Assembly (NCBI GenBank): GCA_022749755.1
Contig: CM040447.1
Span: 1,980,045-2,044,044, forward strand
Length of the DNA stretch: 64,000 bases
Direction of reading: 5' to 3'
From: Azadirachta indica
Taxonomy: Eukaryota > Streptophyta > Magnoliopsida > Sapindales > Meliaceae
Part shown: one piece after another, positions 56,867 to 64,000 of the stretch
How the letters are laid out: each line of letters starts with the position of its first letter
Numbering within the stretch: the stretch's first letter is position 1
Program-made: the position numbers and the translations under genes
The notes under the pieces: model-generated
Database searches by the model: none
The model's input: only the letters and a program-made list of their open reading frames with translations
What the model was told of the DNA's origin: nothing

Positions 56867-57367
56867 TGGGCCACATGTGTTACTGCTCACTATTGCGTGA
56901 GGATTGTTTTCAGTGCGTTATTTTAAAAAATGAAGGAGTTGAAAATATAAATGACTACTAGTAGGCAAGGCAAGACATAGCAAGGCAAGGTATAGCAAGG
57001 CAAGGTAAGGCTGTGTTCTGCGAAGAGAACCCGGGTTCACAAGAGGACGCCCACGGGGAACACATAGGGCTGAGCAAATAATAGCCAAAATAGGTGAAGA
57101 GACATTCTCATTTGAATTCTGTGAAGAACCTGTGGATACTGAAAACAATTGCCTTAAAAGACAATTGAAAAACAAGCAAAGTTTCTAAATCCTTAAAGGA
57201 AGAAGTTGATTATAAAAGAATCATAGAGAGATTAAATGATTTAAATGTCAAGCAAAAAATAGAAGATCTTAAAGATAAATTTGAAAAGGAAGTTTGTGCA
57301 GAAATCTCTAATGCTTTTTGGGACAGGAAAAAACATGTAATATCACTTCCTTACAAGCCTGATGGTT
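56867..57367 (+). pseudogene. EPRV fragment 2 tail: array-like segment and pre-RT region
   Basis: From 56868 to about 56955 the sequence matches a tandem-array monomer (GGGCCACATGTGTTACTGCT, then ATTGCGTGAGGATTGTTTTC). A GGCAAGGCAAG simple repeat follows (56963-57011). The remainder parallels EPRV fragment 1: ANNSQNR-type and RIIERLNDLNVKQKIEDLKDKFE readings, then EVCAEISNAFWDRKKHV and SLPYKPDG, the start of the RT region. It is cut at 57367-57370 by the chimeric Athila element. All frames carry stops. Confidence 0.7.
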
Positions 57368-57370
57368 TGC

Positions 57371-58460
57371 TGTCGTGAGCAACCAAAAATAAAACCTAAA
57401 CTCTTAAACAAGATACATGTATTAGTGTAAGTAAGAATTGTTCCCACGGAGAGTATCTAGCCTAATTTTAAGGCTATGTGAACAAGGATTTGGAGGAAGG
57501 GGGGGTTGGTGTTTAATATAAGGAAAACAGTTCTAAGAAAACAATTAAGGAACAATTCAAATTTGAATATCAAAATCAATAAAAAAAAAATGGTCTAAGT
57601 CAACATCGACCATCAGAATTTTACAACTGATCATCGATATTGGAATATATCAATTTACACTTTGAATATTCACTGTTGGAGCTATTTTTCCTATCTCTTC
57701 TTAGTTGTAGTTAATTAGAAAATAAACGATCTAACCAACCCTACCTACTTAATAACTCAAGAAAAGTCCTAAAAGTTTAATTTAATAGTAGCTTTAAGAA
57801 TTAGAGAGAACAATTAATCTAAACAACACAAGCAAAAGCGGTTGCATTTAGTTTAGTTGAACATTCATTCTAAGATCTAAAATCATTAAATCCTAGTTAC
57901 TTCACCAATCAGAGGAATCAAACAATTACGGATTTGATATCTGGCTTGACGGTAGATTGTAATGAATAGTAAACTAGTAGGCCTCCTAGTAATTAAACGA
58001 AATAATCATGAAAATAGGCACAAAAGAATATTCGTTATTCAAGCATAAATTAAACAATAAGAATCAAATTAAATCTCACAGTTTTATTAATTCCGAGGCT
58101 TTCGTTTCCTTCGGTCAATTATAAAAGTTTAACCACACAAGGCTGTGATGACAATTCGAAAGAAAAATTAGACAAGAGAAGAGAGGAAGAGAGAGGGTTC
58201 TCTGTCTCATGATTTCTCCTCCTTTTTAAACACAATAATTCACCTCCTAGAATTCTACCAAATCTCTTAAAATAAAAATATTCAAATCTGACTAATTAAG
58301 GAAAAATATTAAAAACAAAATAAAATCTTAATGTAAATAGGAGGGTGGTGATTTCAGCTGTAATTTTCATGCAAAAGATCTGAAAACTTCGTAAAATAAA
58401 CCGCGTTAAATCCATGTATTAGAATTGTGGGCCAAGGAACATTCCAGAGCGTCATTGAAT
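57371..58460 (-). repeat. Athila-type LTR, right part
   Basis: It aligns to 2794-3880, from the U5 end (TGTCGTGAGCAACC on the plus strand) to GGGCCAAGGAACATTCCAGA, then stops. A GGGGG run is expanded near 57496-57506. Confidence 0.85.
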
Positions 58461-58517
58461 TCGAAAGAAACGTTCCAGTCAAGGGGCTGGATAACTGGGG
58501 CAGAAGTTAACATTTCT

Positions 58518-59205
58518 GCAAATCAGTACTTAAGGCCAACTCCTTGTTCTCTATCTCAAGAATCTCACTAATGGCAACTTCTAATCTGTCTTTTCCTTCA
58601 AGTTCAAAGACTTCTTATACTATAAAATCAATAACATCAATAGAATAAACAAGATTATCATCACCAAGATATTTCATGGCATCATATATATTAAACTCAA
58701 CAATTTCACCATCAAATTCCATGGTGAGTGTGCCACTATGAACATCTATCTTAGTCTTGGATGTCTTTAAGAATAGTCTTCCTAACAAAATAGGAGTGGT
58801 TTGATCATCATTCTATATATCAAGCACATAGAAATCAATAGGAAAAATCAAATCATTAACTTGCACAAGAACATCCTCAACTACACCTTTAGGATAGGCA
58901 TTAGATCGATTAGCCAATTGAATCACAACACCAGTTTTATTCAAAGGTCCAAGTTTCAAAGAAACATATATAGAGTATGGCATAACATTGATAGAAGCTC
59001 CTAAATCTAACATGGCCTTCTCAAATCTAGTATTATCTATCGTATAAGGGATAGTAAACATACCTGGATCTTTGTACTTCACAGGGAGTTTTCTTTGAAT
59101 AGCAGTAGAAACATTCTCTCCTACTCTCACCTTCTCACATCCTTTAAGTTTTTGTTTCCTCTTAATTGTACATAGTTCTTTCAAGAATTTAGCATAACGA
59201 GGCAC
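58518..59205 (-). pseudogene. Athila-type protease, second copy
   Basis: Minus-strand frame 59205-58813 holds RKLPVKYKDPGMFTIPYT, the active site LDLGASINVMPYSIY and NAYPKGVVEDVLVQVNDLIF, and ends at a TAG-type stop after YVLDI. The region to 58518 continues in the pattern of element 1 (positions 223-510) with stops. Unlike the first copy it has no stop within the catalytic half, so the fold-defining part is better kept. It joins at 58518 to a 57-bp filler of unknown origin. Confidence 0.8.
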
Positions 59206-60106
59206 TTGTTTAATAGCATCTAAAAGTGGAATATTTACCTCACATCTACGAAAAGTCTCATATAAATCTTTATTTTGCTCATCTTTTCTAAATTCTACTA
59301 AAGCCTGAGGAAAAGGAGGTACTAGTTTATAATCAAAAGAAGGTGGAAACTTACGCTTAGGTTCGTCATTGTCATTGGGTGTGTTTCTATCTGCAATGAC
59401 GTTCTTCTCCTTTTCTTACTTCGATGATGCAGGGGATGCCTTTACTGGAATCTCAACCTCTTTACCACTTCTCAAAACCATTGCATTTGCATTTTCTCTT
59501 GGATTTACAACCGTTTGAGAAGGTAACTTCCCAAAACTTTGTGCCTCTAGCCGACTAATTGCAGTTGTCATTTGACCCATCTGATTGTCCAAACTTTGAA
59601 TACTAGCCCTAGCCTCTTGTTGAAATAGTTTCGTCTCCTGTTGAAATTGCAAAGTATTAGTGGCGAGAGACTTGACAATATCTTCTAAAGACATACCAGA
59701 ATTAGAAGTTTGGCCCGGTTATTGTCTAAGGGGGTATGGTTGCTTATATTGCTGGAAATTTGGGCGGTTTTGAGTTACAGGTTGATTTACTTGTGGATTT
59801 CCATAGCTAAGATTGGGGTGATCCCTCCATCCGAGATTATACGTGCTCACATAGGGATCATACTTCCTTTGCAGTTGTCTAGGAAAATCACCCACAGCAT
59901 TCACTTACTCAATGGGCTCGTCTTGAAGAGTTGGCTTATATCAGTTGGATGCCCTTCTATCAAACAAATCCCAAAAACCTTCACCGTTTGCATATTACCT
60001 ACAGCCATTTGACGAACAACAGAAGTCAGACTCGCAATTTGTTGTTCAAGGGAGGAAATACTTACTTCATTAACATGCTTTGATGGAGGGTCAAGCCTAG
60101 TGCCAA
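59206..60106 (-). pseudogene. Athila-type gag C-terminal half within the chimera
   Basis: Minus frame 59694-59416 (MSLEDIVKSLATNTLQFQQE, then QSLDNQMGQMTTAISRLEAQ) is the coiled-coil-like gag end before the protease. Upstream, broken frames give the GICLIEGHPTD knuckle-like motif near 59960 and SSLEQQIASLTSVVRQMAVG near 60030. Homology to element 1 starts exactly at the chimeric junction near 60106. Confidence 0.78.
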
Positions 60107-60638
60107 ATACTTACTCTTCAATGGGCCCTTCCCTATTTCTCCTTCGTTTTTGCTTAGCATCATCCCACCAAGTAATAGCATAAGCTTCGAAAACAGCAAC
60201 GACAAGCTTCAACTTCTTGGATTCAGTGTAGTCATTGCAATTAAACACTAATTCAATCTCCGTTTCCCAATCCAAGTATGCCTCAAGATCCATTCTTCCA
60301 TAAAATGATGGAATTTTCAGTTTGACCCCACTATTGTTATTATTGTTGTTGTTTCTTGCCCTCAGTTTCACCTCTTCTTCCTCTCCATTATCATCAAACG
60401 ATTCACTATCATTAAAGATATCATCTAATTGAGCTCTTCTTGGTACTCGCCTAGCTTGTATGGTTAGATTAGGAGCATTAGGTGGCTTTCCCCTTGTGGT
60501 TGAAACCTCCAGTCTCTTCATTCTATCAACCAACTCTCCATATTTTTTATCCATGGCTTGCAACAACTCGGTTAAGGCTTGGAATCGATTTATCTCACCT
60601 TGTGGATTTCTTCCTTGTCTACTCATCCTGCAAGACAA
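60107..60638 (-). pseudogene. Gypsy (A/B-like) gag N-terminal half fused to Athila gag
   Basis: Minus frame 60638-60111 (175 residues) begins MSCRMSRQGRNPQGEINRFQ, has a Lys/Glu coiled segment and an asparagine run (eight N), then the gag-domain phrase SFYGRMDLEAYLDWETEIEL and YAITWWDDAKQKRRRNREGP. This is the class of elements A and B (PFQGRNDPEAYLEWEKKIEM), not Athila. It stops with TAA at the junction. The sequence just there reads GAAGAGTAAGTATTTGGC, which contains a GTAAGT splice-donor-like word, possibly by chance. Confidence 0.82.
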
Positions 60639-60721
60639 GGTTAGTAAAGCAAAAGAATAATTTCCTCACTTCACTCCCTCACATGTTTCACTCAAATAAT
60701 ATTATCACTCAAGTTCGCTTC

Positions 60722-61257
60722 CTATAATTCTACCAAATCTCCTAAAATAAAAATATTTAAATCTGACTAATTAAGGAAAAATATTAAAAACAAAATAAAA
60801 TCGTAATGTAAATAGGAAGGTGATGATTTCAGCTGTAATTTCCATGCAAAAGATCTGAAAACTTCCAAAAATAAACCGTATTAAATCCATGTATTAGAAT
60901 TGTGGGCCAAGGAACATTCCAGAGCGTCAACCACACAGGTGTAGCAACTTCAAACCCAAATTCGTCCTTGATATAGCTAGATCTCTCAAAACTCAAAACA
61001 TGAAAGTTGTAGACCTTTTTCTTGACTCTACAGCATCTTGAATCATCTCAATTCGAGCTTGAATTAGAAAGTTATGCCCAGATTACGAAGCGATGTCGAA
61101 ACTGTCCAAAATCTTGCAATTAGCTTCGTTTTGCACTTAATGTCTTCATTTGCATCCTGAATCAAAATATAAGAATAATGAGTACATTTAAGAACTAAAT
61201 AAACATAAAGAACTAAAAAATTAAGTGAGAAAAATATGGCATTGTGCATTCTTATCA
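60722..61257 (-). repeat. Athila-type LTR, left part (U3 start)
   Basis: It aligns to 3672-4206 and ends with the LTR start (CATTCTTATCA on the plus strand). It overlaps by about 200 bp of LTR sequence with the other piece at 57371-58460. The adjoining GTGCG at 61258 lies inside a family F LTR. Confidence 0.85.
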
Positions 61258-61374
61258 GTGCGCATAACAATTGATTCAAGAGTTTTTAGAGCCGGTCGTC
61301 TAATGGGTTCTTATCATTTGGTATCAGAGGTCTGTTTATATTGAGTTTGCATATAATAGATCTGTTCATTCTAC

Positions 61375-61815
61375 TATTTTTTTTTCATCTTTTAAAATTT
61401 TTTATGACTTTAATCCTTTAACTTCTGTAGATATTTTACTTTTACCTATTAATGAACATGCCAATCTTGATGGTAAGAAAAGGTAGATTTTGTGAAGGAT
61501 TTACATGCTAAAGTTCAGGCTAATATTGAAAAGAAGAATGAGCAATATGCTAAGCAAGCTAATAAGGGGCGTTTAAAAGTTTTTTTTAAACTTAGAGATT
61601 GGATTTGGGTGCACATGCGTAAGGAGAGATTTTCTATACAAAGAAAATCGAAATTGCAGCCTAAAGGAGATAGACCTTTTCAAGTCTTGGATAGAATCAA
61701 TGATAACGCTTACAAGCTAGATTTATCAGACAACTATGGTAATGTTAGTACGACCTTTAATGTTATTGATTTATCTTTGTTTGATGTAAGTGATTTGAGG
61801 GTGAATCCTTTCTAG
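61375..61815 (+). pseudogene. Family F integrase C-terminal region
   Basis: A broken start (YDFNPLTSVDILLLPINEH) leads into frame 61492-61815: KDLHAKVQANIEKKNEQYAK, KLRDWIWVHMRKERF, then the GPF-type module DRPFQVLDRINDNAYKLDL and STTFNVIDLSLFDV, ending VNPF with TAG. This is the non-catalytic DNA-binding end of a gypsy integrase, close to that of elements A and B. The glycine of the usual GPF is aspartate here (DRPF). Everything from gag to the integrase core has been deleted between about 61331 and 61375. Confidence 0.82.
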
Positions 61816-61826
61816 CAGAGAGGGAC

Positions 61827-62202
61827 TAATGGAGATTGAGACATTGGCCAAATGATTCAAGCTAACATTTTCAAAATACTTTTAAAATTCTTTGCAAGAA
61901 ATCGGTTGTCCAATGACTAGAGTAAAGACAAAGATGATAAAAGAGACTTTACTAAGCTTAATTATAGAAGTGCATGACAAAGAAGCTAATCTACAAGATT
62001 TTAAGGCTGTTCTAAAAGTTTCCAAACCTTCATCAAAGATAATCACTTACTTTTTATGTGCAAGAAAAAGAATAGCCTTGCGGTATTAAATCTTATTGCC
62101 ACATGGGAAAATTAAGGCTTTAAAGATTCCTTGTTTGGTTTAGATTTATCTTTATTTGATGGCAAGTGATTTGAGAACGAATCCTTTCGAGGAGGGAGTG
62201 AA
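61827..62202 (+). repeat. Family F LTR fragment and duplicated pol end
   Basis: It starts TAATGGAGATTGAGAC after AGCAGAGAGGGAC. It follows the F LTR for about 310 bp, then at about 62140 switches back to a pol-end phrase (DLSLFDG, ENESF) with polypurine tract GAGGAGGGAGTGAA before the next LTR. Confidence 0.78.
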
Positions 62203-62947
62203 TAATGGAGATCAAGATGCTATCCAAATGATTCAAGTAACATTTCCAAATATTTTCAAGATCCTTTGCAGGGAATCGGTGGTCTATTAATTAAGGTAAG
62301 GACAAAGAGGATGAAAAAAACTTTACAAGACTTAATTATGGAAGTGCATGACAAAGAATCTAGTTTACAAGATTTTAAGGTTATTCTAGAAGTTTCCAAA
62401 CTCTCACTAAAGATAATCACTTACCATTATGTGCAAGAAGAAGAATAGCCCTGCTTTACTAAATCCTAATGCCACATGGGAAAATTAGGGCTTTAAAGAT
62501 TCCTTATTTTGTTTAAATTATTTACTTTACATAAAATTAGTTTTTTAGTTTATTTAGAATTGTTATGTTTCCTAATTAGTTAGGATTTTAGTTTTCTATT
62601 TTATTTGGGATTTCTATTCTATTTACGTTACGATTTCTATTCTTACTTAATTTTGAACTGATATTTTTATGCCTAATAAAGGCTACTACTATCTAAACTA
62701 ATAATCATCACATCATTAATAATATTGAGATATTTTAAACAAGCGTAACTTTGCCTTCTTGTGTTCTTGGTAGAATACAATATGCTGACATATCAAAGGA
62801 GTGATCAACTTTTGTGGCGTTTTCAAGATTAGAATTTAAAAGATTTATTTTCTTAAGTTCTAATTTGATCATCTACAACTTGTTTTCTAGTTCTTAGGGT
62901 GCGCATCACAATTGATTCAAGAGTTCTTAAAGTAGGTCGTCTAGTGG
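62203..62947 (+). repeat. Family F LTR, 3' copy
   Basis: It aligns to the inverse of 37798-38556 over nearly its whole length, starting TAATGGAGATCAAGATGC. It ends at GGTCGTCTAGTGG, lacking the last ~12 bp. Confidence 0.88.
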
Positions 62948-63045
62948 CTAGCCACTATGGCTAGGTTCTTGTATGGCTTAAATTGTGAGATAGCGGATGG
63001 AGTTGACGGATATGGTGAGACACCAAAGTTGATTAGGTGTCAAAT
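62948..63045 (+). pseudogene. Gag scrap of the A/B family
   Basis: TATGGCTAGGTTCTTGTATG and GGAGTTGACGGATATGGTGA match 48280-48385 of element B gag, with a short internal deletion. The reading resembles ATMARFLHGLNREIADVVE. It is fused directly to the truncated F LTR, so it marks a recombination or filler junction. Confidence 0.75.
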
Positions 63046-64000
63046 GAAAAAAAAAATAATAATAAAAAAATAATGATAAAATATATGTATATATGCTGAA
63101 GCAGTAAAGCAGTGCATATATATATATTGTTTGTTTTCGATTTTGTAAAGGGAATGAAAAGCAATTAAACAGAACAAAATCAAAAATTGAATCCGAGGGA
63201 AAAGCAAGAAAAGAAAGGAGAAGAAAGAGAAAGGAAAAAGTAAAAAAAAAAAGAATAATAGACAAAATCCTCTATAAGAATAAAAAAAATAAGGGAAAAG
63301 GTATTGGAAAGTTGAATTGATATCCAAAAACTCTGTGAGTGGTATATTTATGAAATTAAAATAGTTTTATTACTATATTTGTGATACATATCAAGTTTTG
63401 AATAAGTTTTAACCTTAAACTGTTAAATCATATGTTTTCAGGAAGCAGTGTAGTAGTAAGGAACCTAGAGGATCCGAACTTTCCAGACATTGAGCTTTTG
63501 AGCTGTGAGTGGATATATTTTTAAAACACTATCAATTTATAATATATTTAAATGTTAAACATGTTATGATTGGCATGTTTATTGATATGTTAAATTGTGT
63601 AATATGTAAAGCGGCATTTAAAATTATACGTGATGTCCAATGATTGTGTGAAAGTGAATGTTTTCTATTTGAATATTCTTTATTTAAAGCATCCCAATAT
63701 TATATAGTAATGTTCTTCGGACCTATGGAAAAAATATATATATATTTATGAATGTGAGCTCCCCGAGCGATAATACAAGACTGTGAGATTAAGTATGATT
63801 TTTCCTACTTAGGCGATCGATTCCACCAAGCATGTTATTCGCTGGGTACTAGTTGATGCTATATGAGCTGTTTATGATGATATACATTCTTATTATGCAA
63901 GTGATATTCAATTTATGTATGATTTTAAGATGTCTTATAGTAGTTCTATAAAAATGTATTTTCTGTTAAATTATATCCCCTCACTGAGCCGTAAGTTCAC
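63046..64000. other. AT-rich end of window, probable LTR fragment
   Basis: 63046-63300 is A-rich; its minus-strand hydrophobic open frames (FFF, LLL runs) are artefacts of composition. From about 63430 the phrases GAGCTCCCCGAGCGATAATA and TATATCCCCTCACTGAGC resemble plant gypsy LTRs, but no partner or boundary is in the window. Confidence 0.4.

Larger units (their letters stand above)
57371..61257 (-). mobile_element. Chimeric Athila/gypsy element, minus strand
   Basis: In minus order: Athila-type LTR bases 1 to about 535 (61257-60722); a leader and gag N-terminal half of the A/B-like gypsy type (60721-60107); the C-terminal gag and protease of Athila type (60106-58518); a filler of about 57 bp; and Athila-type LTR from about base 330 to its end (58460-57371). 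The flanks differ (TTTGC at the left in EPRV, GTGCG at the right in family F LTR), so this is not a single clean insertion. Recombination between two elements best explains it. Confidence 0.78.
61258..62947 (+). mobile_element. Family F gypsy remnant, internally deleted
   Basis: Left LTR end 61258-61316 (GGGTTCTTATCA), primer site TGGTATCAGAGG at 61319-61330, a short internal piece that jumps to the integrase C-terminus, a polypurine tract before 61827, an LTR fragment 61827 to about 62140, a second pol-end scrap with polypurine tract (62141-62202), and an LTR 62203-62947 lacking its last ~12 bp. The Athila-type chimera interrupts its left LTR. The solo LTR at 37798-38556 gives the full LTR for comparison. 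Confidence 0.8.

Noticed and set aside
57371..61257. A single intact Athila insertion
   Set aside because: The flanking 5-mers differ (TTTGC, GTGCG), the LTR pieces overlap by about 200 bp, and gag changes lineage inside. It is a recombinant.
63040..63327. Two hydrophobic minus-strand frames that could be membrane proteins
   Set aside because: They come from A-rich plus-strand sequence giving Phe/Leu runs; there is no conserved feature.

Overview
This is a plant nuclear window, very probably from a eudicot. The evidence is AT-rich DNA, a two-exon plant defensin gene with a GT-AG intron, plant-type LTR retrotransposons primed by initiator tRNA-Met or tRNA-Asp, and pieces of an endogenous Caulimoviridae-like pararetrovirus (EPRV). 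I cannot name the species. The defensin is the only host gene I can support. Nearly everything else is transposon, EPRV or tandem repeat, most of it broken by stops, frameshifts and nested insertions.

Layout. 1-4206: 5' part of an Athila-type Ty3/gypsy element on the minus strand (protease and gag remnants, tRNA-Asp primer site, 1.4 kb LTR). 4831-5243: defensin gene, minus strand. 5330-9657: AT-rich DNA with little recognisable. 9658-16310: complete gypsy element A with LTRs, all pol domains and a perfect CCTTG target duplication; its coding is dead. 16903-17515: Ty1/copia integrase remnant. 17516-24950: two minus-strand LTR/polypurine-tract/non-coding blocks, interrupted by a 1.7 kb insert with inverted ends. 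24955-31120: a decayed Athila-type element on the plus strand, itself hit by two solo LTRs. 31754-33576: short non-autonomous element D1. 34590-43337: a tandem array of about 145-bp monomers. 43338-46126 and 56245-57367: EPRV fragments, split by a 10.1 kb nest (46127-56244). That nest is a D-type element holding gypsy element B, whose 5' LTR is inverted, plus an Athila-type LTR. 57371-61257: chimeric Athila/gypsy element, minus strand. 61258-62947: remnant of a fourth LTR family, F. 62948-64000: a gag scrap and AT-rich LTR-like DNA.

The insertion order can be read from target-site duplications. The EPRV was there first. The D2 element then entered it (TTTCT duplication), and B entered the D2 LTR (GTTGG). 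Elsewhere a D solo LTR sits in Athila integrase (GATGC), and an F solo LTR sits in the tandem array (GAGTC).

The most unusual signals are: (i) element B, whose two outer ends are both U5 ends yet which has a proper 5-bp target duplication; (ii) a tandem array with a trimeric higher-order repeat on its left and an apparently roughly 10-monomer one on its right; (iii) an approximately 85-bp array-like segment embedded at the same place in both EPRV copies beside that array; (iv) a gag region that switches between two gypsy lineages. All alignments were done by eye; divergence figures are rough and no database was consulted.
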